From Saussurea involucrata (taxonomy: Eukaryota > Streptophyta > Magnoliopsida > Asterales > Asteraceae): DNA of 64,000 nucleotides. A model generated the notes under the pieces. The model made no database searches. It saw nothing but the letters and a program-made list of their open reading frames with translations, and had not been told where the DNA came from. Position 1 is the first letter of the stretch. Every line of letters begins with the position of its first letter. A program made the translations under genes and the position numbers. The stretch is taken from assembly GCA_033807775.1 (NCBI GenBank), contig CM066326.1, positions 89,318,873 to 89,382,872 on the forward strand, given 5' to 3'. Below are positions 21,201-31,832 of this stretch, in pieces.

Positions 21201-21675
21201 TGGTTTTCATATATACACTTGCCTTCTACTTATTTGTATTGTTACAAAAAAAAACAATGTTATTTTGGTTCATGCAAATTATTTCTTTTATTTTTGCTAA
21301 AAAGATTATTGATCAACTACAGTTAAATTGTATATTAAATAAAACGTTATATTGATATCAAGGCAAAAAGAGCATAGACTATGTACTTTATGAATTTTTT
21401 TTTTAACGACAAAGATATTATTAAATAGTAAGGAGCTAGAAAACAACAATTACAAAGCACAACAAGCAAGCATAGGGTTTTGTAACCAATCCACCCACCC
21501 AAATTAATCGAGAGCATAATAGGAGTATTAGTGACCCAAAAAAACGAACGGGTAACAATGTTATCCCACAGCACCGTCTTCTTCGGCTTAGAAGGTCTAA
21601 ACAAGGTTCCAGGAAAACGTTAAATTTCACTGATTTAAAGATATCGATGAATATTGGATTTTTTATATAAAAAAT
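21201..21675. other. Intergenic stretch, no gene recognised
   Basis: Small overlapping frames only; nothing with family resemblance. Confidence 0.4.
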
Positions 21676-22300
21676 TAGGGATGAGCATCGAGGACCGTTT
21701 TCCCGAACCGAACCGGGACCGAACCCGAACCCGAACCGGTACCATATATTCGGTCCGGTATTCGGTTCCAAACATTCCTCAAAATCGGTATTCGGTACCG
21801 GGATTTTCCCGAAAAAACCGAAACCGAACCGAAATTTTTAAAAGCAAAGTTTTTTTAAAAAATTTTAATTATGCATATCATCTCCTAAATAAAGTTTATC
21901 TTGATTGTTGTTAACATTAATTATTATTGTTTCTAGTTGTATATATAGGGATTGAAGAGTTGATAATGAACAAAATGGAAAAACGAAAATCGTAAAAAAA
22001 ATACCGAAGATTGTTGAACTTTTGTTTGGTTTTGAACTTTTTGATTGTTTGTGATTGGTTTTGAAACACATTTGAAACATTATGAAGACATTTTGGTTTG
22101 CGATTGGTTTTGATACACATTTGATACATTTTAAAATTTTCGATCCTAAGTGGTCCTAGTACCGATTTTCCCGCCCCGAAACCGAAACCGAACCGGTACC
22201 GTACCAGTACATACGGTTCGATTTTTGGTACCAAATTTTAGTCCCAAAAAATTTCGGTACCAACCGGTTCGGGACCGGTCCGGTCCCGATCTCATCCCTA
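21676..22300. mobile_element. TIR element with TAGGGATGAG ends (hAT-like)
   Basis: Terminal inverted repeats TAGGGATGAG and CTCATCCCTA. Subterminal regions at both ends are packed with AACCGAACCG, ACCGGTACC and GGTACCGG motifs in inverted orientation; the AT-rich centre has two copies of GATTGGTTTTGAAACACATT. The architecture is that of a hAT-type MITE, but an 8-bp target duplication is not evident. Confidence 0.6.
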
Positions 22301-22744
22301 TAACTAGATATACCTTAATAAAGCTTGACAAGCATTCAAAATTTGGTCAAAGAAGAGTTATTAAAAAATGGGTTCCAATCTAAAGTGGGTTAAGTGAGTC
22401 TTTGACTAACCAAAACAATTTATTGAGGTTTGAAAGCTTGGAAATTGAAAAGAGGTCATCTTAAATGAGACCTTTTTTGGCTTAATCTTGGGTCTTGTTT
22501 GACTGGATTTATAGTGCATTAATATCAATTGGTGACATCAAAATTTCTTTAATTAAATGGTTTATAACATTAAACTTTAATAATAGTTATGTTACTTAAA
22601 CAAATTAGAGATTTGAAAAAAGTTTGTTCCAATAACTATATTAAACTCTTCTTTCAAAAAAAAAAAAAATGGGGAAATCTCCAAATTTACAATAAAAGAG
22701 AGAAACCTGTTCAACTGCTTTTGCAAGTAGAATATTTTTTTGGG

Positions 22745-22990
22745 ACATGAAAGGTGTACGCACTAAACTTTGAGAGATGCTCGGTGATAATGGAAAATAC
22801 AAGAGACATCAACCAAAAAACCGAAAAAGCTACACAAAATCAACCTAAATATTGAAATATCTTTTGAAATCAACAAAAAAAAACTTTAAAAATCTCTTGA
22901 AGTAGTAATTCGACTAAAAACACATCGGACAACTTTACGAACCTCTGATCCACCTTAAAGATGGAACTGCTCGTCACAAATTTTGAGTAC
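22745..22990. repeat. Second copy of the dispersed repeat at 8078-8365
   Basis: Shares the ordered motifs listed for that copy. Neighbouring 22301-22744 and 22991-23399 contain no recognisable gene. Confidence 0.5.
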
Positions 22991-23399
22991 CGCTAAGTTA
23001 CGGGGTCGTTAAGGAGACACTTTAAAGGAATGTTTGAAAATGCGTTATTTTCAAAGTGACTATTGCAACATTTAAGAATTATAATCAAATAGTTAATTAT
23101 AATCAAATTATTAGAGTTATACACAAATGCATTATTTTACAACTTTTAAAATCAATGTTTTTACCGTGACCATTCTTACCTTTTCACAATCTGATTGTTA
23201 ATTTAAAAGGTCAAAATCAAAGTCGATACAAAAGTAAAAATACTCTTTTGGTGATGTGCATTAATCTCTTATGGGCATTAAGCCCAATAGCGTACAAACC
23301 AGTAGTTGGTTGCTTGCAAGTTGCAACTAGTGTTGTAAACGTGTCGAGTCGAGTCGAATAAACAGTCAAAAATAGTATATAGACCAATATACTATAAAG

Positions 23400-23566
23400 A
23401 CAAAAATATCCCTCGAGTTAACAAACATATTTAACAGAAGTTAGTTCGAGGAACCAAAAGAAAAACAAAATGACAACCATAGTGACCAAAACTGTAATTA
23501 GTTCAAAAGAATAACGAGACTTGATAGTGACAGCAACCACAAGGACCAAAAATGTAATATACTCTT
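23400..23566. repeat. Half copy of the TIR element seen at 63431-63952
   Basis: The segments ATGACAACCATAGTGACCAA, AACTGTAATTAGTT and AACCACAAGGACCAAAAATG match the right arm of the 63431 element. The left arm is missing. Confidence 0.55.
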
Positions 23567-24036
23567 TAAGTTATTAGGTAAACTAGATACTTAAATGTTT
23601 GAGATTTCAGGTAAAGGTTTTGAAAAAGCTATATTTGGCAAACTAGTTGATAAGCTAGCGGATAACTGATAAGCTAACGGATAGCTGATAAGTTATCTGA
23701 TTAACAAATTGTGTTTGACAAAAAGTAGTTATAAACATGTAAAATGACTAAAAAGAATATATCGAAGAAAATAGTGAATTACAAATATTTCATAATACAA
23801 TTTAAATAGATTTATAATAATATTATTAGAACAACTTTTTAATAATATAATTTATTAAATAATACAAACAAGATGGTAAATAAAAATTGGATAATAAAAT
23901 ATGTTAACCGAAAGAATTTAATTAATATTGATTATTATATAGGGAAATTAATTAAAATACCCTAAGTTTAGACCATCTTTTACTGAAATACCCAAAATCT
24001 CTCTCATTTTGCAAAAATGCCCTAAAAATCCGCGAT

Positions 24037-24058
24037 GGAGCCCGCGATCGCGGGCTCC
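24037..24058. repeat. CCCGCGATCGCGGG palindrome, copy 1 (extended to 22 bp)
   Basis: The 14-base core is at 24041-24054; four more bases on each side keep the symmetry. It lies at the inner edge of the left terminal inverted repeat. Further copies: 24191-24204, 24339-24352, 31319-31332 and 31392-31405. All five lie within about 410 bases of an end of the MULE. Confidence 0.95.
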
Positions 24059-24352
24059 AGGCCACGTGTCACCAATGTTTACCCACTTTGCCCGCGTTGG
24101 TCCCTCAAGAATGCCCGCGGTCCAGCTTTCCCCCCTCAAGAATGCTCACGTGTGCAGTTTTGGTCCCTGCCCGCGTTTGACTCATTGACCCCCGCGATCG
24201 CGGGCTACACGTATCACCAAAGTTTGCCCACTTTGCCCGCGTTGGTCCCTCAAGAATACCCGCGGTACAGCTTTCCCCCCTCAAGAATGCCCGCGTGTGC
24301 ATTTTTGGTCCCTGCCCGCGATTGACTTTATTTGACCTCCCGCGATCGCGGG
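24041..24352 (+). repeat. Tandem pair of about 150-bp units starting with the palindrome
   Basis: Units from 24041 and 24191 share CCCGCGATCGCGGGCT, then CACGT(G/A)TCACCAA, CACTTTGCCCGCGTTGGTCC, CCCGCGGT, CAGCTTTCCCCCCTCAAG and TTTGGTCCCTGCCCGCG. A third unit beginning at 24339 is cut short before the promoter. Confidence 0.85.
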
Positions 24353-24434
24353 CTCCTGTGCCACGTGTCGGCACAGGGTTAACCCTAAAATCCCTTTGAC
24401 GAACCCTAAACCCTAATTGTTTCTTCGGCCGCAC

Positions 24435-24440
24435 TATATA
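24435..24440 (+). promoter_or_regulatory. TATA box of the DUF1985-Ulp1 gene
   Basis: CACTATATAAGGGGGG lies 135 bases before the proposed ATG at 24575. A pyrimidine-rich leader with repeated CTCTCTCAATTTT follows. Position and sequence are typical of a plant core promoter. Confidence 0.65.
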
Positions 24441-24699
24441 AGGGGGGGAGGGACCAAGACACGGCCACTCTCAATTTTTTTTTAATCACTCTCTCAATTT
24501 TTAATCAAACTCTCTCAATTTTCTCCCACTCTCTCAATTTTGTCGTGTGGAATACGCGTTCGGGTTTTGTGAAGATGTCTCGTATTACCTCTTTGGTATG
24601 TTTTCCTTATGTTATTTGTTATTTTTTGTATGTTATTTTAAGTTAAGATATATGATTTGTAGATTGTTATAGTGTTTATAACTTATGTTTGAATATGTT

Positions 24700-25680
24700 C
24701 TATGTTTAACATGATATGTATGGTTTTATGTTTGAATGTGATATTTGTATGTTATAATGTGTATGTTGTTATAGTGTGTTTTTTCATATAAAAATTGTTA
24801 AGAGTGTTTTTTTATAAAAAATTGTTAAGAGTGTGTTTTTATAAAAAAATTGTTAACAATGTGTTTTTTTTTATAAAAACACACTCTTAACAATTTTTTT
24901 ATAAAAACACACCCATAACAATTTTTTATAAAAACAGTTTTTTTATAAAAAATGTTTAATAGTGTGTTTTTATAAAAAATTGTTATAGTTTTATGGTTTT
25001 TATAATGTGTTTTTTTATAAAAAAACTGTTAATTTTTTTTTATAAAAACAGTTTTTATAAAAAAATGTTAAAAATGTGTTTTTTTTATAAAAAATTGTTA
25101 AGAGTGTGTTTTTATAAAGAAATTGTTATAGTTTTATGGTTTTATGTTTGAATGTGATATTTGTATGTTATAATGTGTATGTTGTTATAGTGTGTTTTTT
25201 CATATAAAAATTGTTAAGAGTGTTTTTTTTATAAAAAATTGTTAAGAGTGTGTTTTTATAAAAAAAAATTGTTAACAATGTTTTTTTTATAAAAACACAC
25301 TCTTAACAATTTTTTTATAAAAACACACCCTTAACAATTTTTTATAAAAACAGGTTTTTTTATAAAAAAATTGTTAAGAGTGTGTTTTTATAAAAAATTG
25401 TTAAGGGTGTGTTTTTATAAAAAAAACACATTTTTAACAATTTTTATATGAAAAAACACACTATAACAACATACACATTATAACATACAAATATCACATT
25501 CAAACATAAAACCATAAAACTATAACAATTTTTTTATAAAAACAGACTCTTAACAATTTTTTATAAAAAAACACATTTTTAACAATTTTTTTATAAAAAC
25601 ACACTCTTAACAATTTTTTATAAAAAAACATATTTTATAAAAAAATTGTTAAATATGTGTTTGTTATAAAAAAATGTTAA
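24700..25680. repeat. Palindromic AT-rich repeat region in intron 1
   Basis: Built from direct and inverted copies of ATTGTTAAGAGTGTGTTTTT and its complement. A longer module containing TTTGAATGTGATATTTGTAT and GTTGTTATAGTGTGTTTTTT occurs directly at about 24730 and 25147 and inverted at 25435-25525. Copies 25125-25218 and 25435-25530 therefore form the arms of a fold-back of about 400 bases. Confidence 0.85.
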
Positions 25681-25790
25681 GAATGACAACTTAGGTCCCT
25701 ACGGTTTTAAGAATGACAACTTAGGTCCCTAAACTTTTAAATATGCCAATTAGGTCCTAAACTTTTAAGAATGACAACTAGGGTCCCTAA
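25680..25790 (+). repeat. Short tandem repeat with AGAATGACAACTTAGGTCCC
   Basis: About four imperfect units of roughly 30 bases (AAGAATGACAACTTAGGTCC, CCAATTAGGTCC) bridging the palindrome and the minisatellite. Confidence 0.7.
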
Positions 25791-26813
25791 ACCGCACTTT
25801 ATCTCTATATAACAATATGATACGTTGAAATAAAATAAACCGCACTTTATCTATATATAACACTATTATACGTTGAAATAAAATAAACCGCACTTTATCT
25901 ATATATAACACTATTATACGTTGAAATAAAATAAACCGCACTTTATCTATATATAACACTATTATACGTTGAAATAAAATACAACCGCACTTTATCTTTA
26001 TATAACACTATTATACGTTGAAATAAAATAAACCGCACTTTATCTATGTATAACACTATTATACGTTGAAATAAAATAAACCGCACTTTATCTATGTATA
26101 ACACTATTATACGTTGAAATAAAATACAACCGCATTTTATCTTTATATAACACTATTATACGTTGAAATAAAATACAATCGCACTTTATCTATATATAAC
26201 AATATGATACGTTGAAATAAAATAAATCGCACTTTATCTATATATAACACTATTATACGTTAAAATAAAATAAACCGCACTTTATCTATATATAACACTA
26301 TTATACGTTGAAATAAAATAAACCGCACTTTATCTATGTATAACTCTATTATACGTTGAAATAAAATACAACCGCACTTTATCTTTATATAACACTATTA
26401 TACGTTGAAATAAAATAAACCGCACTTTATCTATGTATAACACTATTATACGTTGAAATAAAATAAACCGCACTTTATCTATGTATAACACTATTATACG
26501 TTGAAATAAAATACAACCGCACTTTATCTTTATATAACACTATTATACGTTGAAATAAAATACAACCGCACTTTATCTATGTATAACACTATTATACGTT
26601 GAAATAAAATACAACCGCACTTTATCTATGTATAACACTATTATACGTTGAAATAAAATACAACCGCACTTTATCTATGTATAACACTATTATACGTTGA
26701 AATAAAATACAACCGCATTTTATCTATATATAACACTATTATACGTTGAAATAAAATACCACCGCACTTTATCTATATATAACAATATGATACGTTGAAA
26801 TAAAATAAACCGC
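25790..26813 (+). repeat. 21-copy, 48-49-bp minisatellite
   Basis: Unit ACCGCACTTTATCTATATAT then AACACTATTATACGTTGAAA then TAAAATAA. I count 21 units by the GTTGAAATAAAATA marker. Variants differ by TATATA/TATGTA/TTTATA and by AAACCGC/ACAACCGC, so unit subtypes alternate. It lies in intron 1, ending about 75 bases before exon 2 of the DUF1985-Ulp1 gene. Confidence 0.95.
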
Positions 26814-28410
26814 AACATCTATATAAAATAAAATAAACTGCAGCATCTATATATAACACTAACTATAACATATGTGAATGACTATGTAGAAGGATTTCTT
26901 TAACATCGACTTGACGGTAAGGTGCAAAGTTTCATACATCGAGGAATTAGGAGCGCTGTTTAGGGGATTAGGTGATCGCGCGGATACCCTTGAGACCATC
27001 TATAGAGGGACACCGTTCGGGCCATGGATGGATGTGTCTTACTCTGGTGGCGACCCTACGCTAGTACACATGTTTCTACAGTTGGAGGTCGAGGACGCCA
27101 ACGCTGAGCCGGAGGAGATGCATTTTGATTTCTTCGGCTCTCAATTGCATTTTGGGCGTCAGGAGTTCTGTCTAATTACAGGACTACGTTTTGGAGAGTC
27201 TCCCCCCCTTCCTCCCTTAGAAGACTGCTCCTTCGTTCCTAGGGTTTTCGGCATTTCAGCATCTCGTTTGAAGCTGAAGGCAGCCCGGGAAAAGATGAAA
27301 GAGGGCCTTAGTGCCCTAACCGACGACGATGCTGTCCGTTTATGCTTGGTGGTGATCGTGGATATGGGCTTCCTGGGCCGTGAGTATAGCCAGCATGCTT
27401 CATCGACGGTCCTTAGGGCCGTCGAGGACCTTGAGCTATTTAACAGCTACCCGTGGGGTAGCCATATCTGGACACATTGCTACTCTAATCTGCACTGAGC
27501 CATAGGCAGACGCGCCGATCGACATGCAAAGATGAATCTTTGTGGTTTTACATACGCCTTCAAGGTTAGATACGTAGTATAACAATTGTTAATAATACAT
27601 ACAAATTGTTTGGCTTTTCTTTTTACGTACTTGCTCTTCTTGTCTAATTCCAGATATGGATCTTGGAGGTGTTTCCCGCATCAATCCGATATTTCGTCAA
27701 GCGCGACGATCGAGTACTTAGGGGAACCCGTTGGGACAAGCGTGTTACCCTAAGTAGGTCGCTTTGGATTGAGTTCTTCAAAGCGTCTAGAAATGTAAGT
27801 TCTTTTACTATGTTTACAATTTGCATACGTTAGTCCCGCTTATTAATTTTTTTATGTTTTATCATATATTTAGCAGCCACTCTTGCCTTTCGATCGCCTT
27901 GTGCCTACTGTCGACGAGATGGGCACAGATTGGTACAGAGACAGTGTGGCCTTTATTGACGCAGAGGCGGAAAGGGCTCGACGTCCCCCTACTTCCGAAG
28001 ATGAGGAAGACGACGACAGGCCCCCTTCCGGTGGATACCAGCCGGCCCGTTCCTCCTCCTACCAGCCGGCCCGTTCCTCCTCCTACCAGGCGCCCCCTTC
28101 CTCCTCCTACAATCCATATCAGGCGGCCCCTTCCTACGAGCCACAGCGTGGCTCACATGAAGTCCTGTGGGACCACGTCCACGGGCCGCTAGAGACACGT
28201 GTACACTATCTGGAGGAAGTCTACAGACAGTTTAGCGCTGTCAATGTTAGTGTTTAACTTAATTTGTTGGCCACGTTTATTTAGTTTGTATATTAATATT
28301 ACGTTCTAAATTTGTTTTAGCTGTCGAGTACGACACCGATCCCCGCTCCGTTCGGACAGGGGGCACATGCGACGTTTGCCACCACATCCCATCCGTCATT
28401 CCCTGAAAAT

Positions 28411-28799
28411 GTAAGTGACATTGAGTAACCATTATAGTTATATGTTTGTTCCTAAGTTTGTAACTCTTATAATGATCAATGTCACGCAGGCCGGGATGTC
28501 GGGGGCCCGGATGTCCCAAACGCCGTTCGCCACCACATCCTATTCTACTATCCCGGAGAGTGTAAGTGACACTGAGTAACCATTATAGTTATATGTTTGT
28601 TCCTAATTTTGTAACTATTTTAATGATCAATGTCACGCAGGCCGGGATGTCGGGGGCATACACCTCGCAGATGCCGCCGCCGTTCGCCACCACATCATAT
28701 TCGACTATCCCGGAGAGTGTTAGTGACACTGAGTAACCATTATAGTTATATATCGATAATCCTAATTTTGTAACTATTTTAATGATCAATGTCACGCAG
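28411..28799 (+). repeat. Tandem exon-intron duplication in the MULE gene
   Basis: Exon 6 plus its intron (28490-28640) and exon 7 plus its intron (28641-28799) are tandem copies, and exon 8 starts with the same sequence. The intron before exon 6 (28411-28489) is also homologous. All three introns share GAGTAACCATTATAGTTATA and AATGATCAATGTCACGCAG. The exons encode AGMSGA(Y)TSQMPPPFATTS-type peptides and are all phase 0, so copy number can change without a frameshift. Confidence 0.92.
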
Positions 28800-29190
28800 G
28801 CCGGGATGTCGGGGGCATACACCTCGCAGATGCCGCCGCCGTTCGCCACCACATCAATCACAAACATCTTTGGCGGTTCGGCCGATGACTATTACAGGCC
28901 GGAAATGCATACTGTAAGTTATTTTGGTAGTTTTGGTTTAATTGTGAACATTTCCTAAATTGTACTTAAAACATTGAGTAACGTAATTTTCAGACGGGGT
29001 CTCCTATTATCCAGGATCACTTCTCGGAGCACTTCCCGGAGCCTGACGATGACTCGATGGATGTTGTAGATCCACCACCACAGGTGACCCCGCTCCCTCT
29101 AAAGCGGTCGCATAAAATTTCACAATGGTTTCGTCACCCGTTTGGCCAACAAGGATCTACGACACCACCGGCCGCTAAAAAACAAGCAAA

Positions 29191-29261
29191 GTAAGCGGGG
29201 GGAAAGAAGGGAGGAAAGAAAAAGGGAAAGGTGTCTTCACCGGAGCCTCAACCGGCATCAG
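29191..29261 (+). other. 71-bp intron of the MULE gene that could also be read as exon
   Basis: GTAAGC at 29191 and CATCAG at 29256-29261 define a short intron whose removal avoids a TAA at once after the donor and restores the frame into NIEDVPDWSPP. Yet, after the stop, the sequence reads as a protein-like lysine/glycine tract (GGKKGGKKKGK), suggesting it was formerly coding or is sometimes retained. Confidence 0.6.
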
Positions 29262-30130
29262 AAATATTGAGGATGTGCCGGACTGGTCGCCTCCCCCCTT
29301 GATCTTCATCCCTCACTTGAACTTGGAAATCACCCCCTCGTTTTTCAATGTATTGCTGGCCGTTGACCCTTTGGAGTCTGACTTACTGGATGTGGTTAGT
29401 ATGAAGTTTAATTATAGTCATATAATCAAATATATTTATTTTACATGTCTAACCATCTATTTTTTATGTATAGCACATCGATTGTTGGGTCTCGTTGTTG
29501 CAAAGACATCGTGGAACAGACACGAGGTGGACCATGATGTTCAGTATGTTCTTTCATTACTTGTTGATTGAGCATCTAGGTCCCACCTCCGTGGTTAATT
29601 CATGCAATGGCGTGGAAAGGACCTCTTGGGCTCTCCTCGATGTGGTATGTAAATCGTTTTACTCTGATTTTATTTAACTTGTTTTGTTGCTAACTAAGTT
29701 GTCTAATATTGTAATATTTCAGGTGTACATCCCTATATGCCTTAATCCCCAACATTGGCTGCTTGGAGTGTTTGAACTTGACGCTATGACCATGACCATA
29801 TATGATAGCGACAGTGCCAGTCTCTTCAGACAGCAATTGGAAGAGCAAATGACAAAGTTTAAAGCTGTGCTGAATGACTTCTTTTGTCGGGTCAAGGATG
29901 TTAGACGTCGCGAAATGACAGGTGCCTTTCGTTATAAGTTCGCCAAGAATGCACCCCAGCAGGCCGGGATAACTGCAGATTGCGGTGTCTGGGTATGCCA
30001 GAATGTCCAAATGTTGATAAATAAAAATGAGGTATGGGTACACCCTGACGAGGCCGAGGTTGTTGCCAAAGATTTCCGCATACATATGGCGGAGTCCATT
30101 TATGAACATTGTCAAATAGGGCCACGTTAG

Positions 30131-30743
30131 GTTGTTTATGTAACATTAAATAATTGTTATTTTTAGTATTAACTTATTTTGTTAAAGTATTGTGATTGAC
30201 TTACTGTTTACTTCATTTGGTTTTTGCTAATTTCATCAATTTACTCAACTTTGAGTATCGATATCTCTTTCACACATACTCTATTTTGGACGCATTATAT
30301 ATCATTTCGAAGATCTCATATAGAAGAACATAAACCTACTAAAAGTTAGTTATATATAACACATATATATAAATTTAAATGCGTCCAAAGTTTAGTAAAA
30401 CCCATATTTCCAACACCTAGTAAGTAGGTTTATGAAACTTGCGATAATCCTAATACAGAGATTATTGGATGAACAAGCATTTATTTCTTGATTATTGGGG
30501 TATTGGTTCTTGTTGTCTGGAAGTGATTCATATGATGCAAAAATTGGTATCATGTAATGTAGAACAATATCTATATTATAGAAACTTGCATTTGATAGTA
30601 CCATATAAATCTGATCTAAATTCTCATTAATTAGCTATGTTTGACTACTTAAAGACTAATTTTATGCCTAATGAAAGACCTTTATTCAAGAGCAGACGAA
30701 TATTGCAGTTACTTTTTCAGTGGAATCATGCAGACAACTTTTT
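30131..30743. other. 3' flank of the Ulp1 gene inside the MULE
   Basis: No coding sequence. Contains a small fold-back (TTTGGACGCATT near 30282 and AATGCGTCCAAA near 30379), possibly a degenerate MITE. Confidence 0.4.
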
Positions 30744-31180
30744 CAGACGAAATCTATAAACACATTCAAATAATAATAATTTAAAACGATTTAATGAATT
30801 AGTTAATATATGATTATTATGTTAATGCGATAGGAGTGTAAAACAAAATTGAAAAAAAAAATAAGAGATGTACCATAAATTAAATAATTAACTATAAGAG
30901 TATGAATTTTAAATATAAAAAATATTTTTTTTATGTAGTGTATAACTGTATATGATATATATTAAAATATATAAATCCAAAAAAATTCAAGATTTGGCTC
31001 ATTTCGAACATATCGAATAGACGATTATAATGGTGTAATTTGTTAAAATTAAAACGTATTTTTTAACGTATTTTAGTTAATAAACGATTATATGTGTTAA
31101 ATGTAAAATTAAAATAATGAAAGTAAAAGGTATAAAGTAAATTTAGTAAATAAGTATAGGGGTTGAAAGTGTAACATTTC
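30744..31180 (+). repeat. OTU-type MULE right-end block inside the Ulp1 MULE
   Basis: Nearly identical to 18233-18650. It lies between the Ulp1 gene and the right terminal inverted repeat of an unrelated MULE family, so it was acquired by insertion or recombination. Confidence 0.8.
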
Positions 31181-31644
31181 ATTTTAAATTCGTAAAAATG
31201 GACGAAATGGGGTGAACAGTGCCAAAATATCAAAATTTTCATAAATGGTCCCTGGAATTTTTCAAAAATGGTCTCTTGCAATTGAAAAGTCACAAAAATA
31301 ACCCCATCGCGGGATGAGCCCGCGATCGCGGGATTCCATTTTTCAAAAATGGTTCCTGCAAGTTTAAAAAAGTGTCAGAAAAGGTCCCTGGCCCGCGATC
31401 GCGGGCTCCCATCGCGGATTTTTGGGGTATTTTTGCAAAGTGGGAGAGATTTTGGGTATTTCAGTAAAAGATGGTTTGACTTAGGGTATTTTAATTAATT
31501 TCCCTATTATATATACACTATAAGTTTTGAATTTGTAAAGCATATATATGATTTTAAATTGGCCTACCTCACAAATCCTAATTAATAAATAGCATTTTTA
31601 AAAGATATAACTAATAATTAAATTATTTATTAAAATTATTTAAT

Positions 31645-31832
31645 TGTTGTAGGATAAATGTGTCATCGTCTAAAGGATATGACGATAGAGATAGGGATAG
31701 GGATAGATTAGAATTGAAATATCTTGTTGTTATCTACTTGTAACTCATCCCTATATAAATGGCTTATGATTAATGAAAATTACGATTCATTCTCTTCATT
31801 CTACTGTGTTCTGTTTCTCCTTTCCTTTAACA
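31645..31832 (+). mobile_element. Left LTR of the copia element
   Basis: 188 bases with a TATATAAATGG promoter-like motif near 31753 and the TG...CA ends. It is followed by CGTTATCAGCACG, which occupies the primer-binding position. Confidence 0.85.

Larger units (their letters stand above)
24575..30130 (+). pseudogene. Transposon gene for DUF1985 + Ulp1 (C48) protease, 12 exons, one internal stop
   Basis: My model joins 24575-24595, 26890-27564, 27654-27794, 27874-28245, 28321-28410, 28490-28561, 28641-28718, 28800-28913, 28994-29190, 29262-29394, 29474-29644 and 29723-30130. All introns are GT-AG, the frame holds throughout and the total is 823 codons. Exons 2-3 encode DUF1985 (GSQLHFGRQEFCLITGLRFG, later IWILEVFPASIRYFVKRDD). 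Exon 4 is rich in SSSYQP repeats. Exons 5-8 are a low-complexity linker with duplicated exons. Exons 10-12 form the Ulp1 protease: the catalytic His in NPQHWLLGVF, Asp in TIYDSDS, the oxyanion Gln in NAPQQAG and the nucleophile Cys in ADCGVWVC are all present. Ulp1-type enzymes process SUMO or its conjugates; the function in MULEs is unknown. A TGA at 27496-27498 (codon 210) interrupts DUF1985, so I call it a pseudogene, but everything after it is intact. The first exon (MSRITSL) is inferred. Confidence 0.8.
23942..31504 (+). mobile_element. 7.56-kb Ulp1-carrying MULE (Kaonashi-like) with 9-bp target duplication
   Basis: Terminal inverted repeats of about 115 bases (23942-24056 and 31392-31504) start GGGAAATTAATTAAAATACC and are roughly 90% identical by eye. 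The element is flanked by a perfect 9-bp duplication TATTATATA (23933-23941 and 31505-31513), the hallmark length for Mutator-like elements. It carries one multi-exon gene (24575-30130) encoding DUF1985 and a C48/Ulp1 protease, the cargo known from Kaonashi-type MULEs, and no transposase. Its first intron holds a large palindrome and a minisatellite. A 437-bp end of the OTU-type MULE family lies near its right end (30744-31180). The intact ends suggest it is a comparatively recent insertion that needs a transposase in trans. Confidence 0.92.

Noticed and set aside
21436..22383. Proline/arginine-rich frames in the TAGGGATGAG element
   Set aside because: They translate the CCGAACCGG-type subterminal repeats.
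25790..26813. CRISPR-like regular array
   Set aside because: Units abut with no unique spacers and the context is a plant transposon intron; it is a minisatellite.
26911..27498. Stand-alone 195-residue protein
   Set aside because: It begins at TTG inside an exon and its DUF1985 domain continues in frame after the TGA and across introns.
29690..30146. Minus-strand frames over the Ulp1 exon
   Set aside because: Antisense shadows; the plus strand has the catalytic motifs and splice sites.
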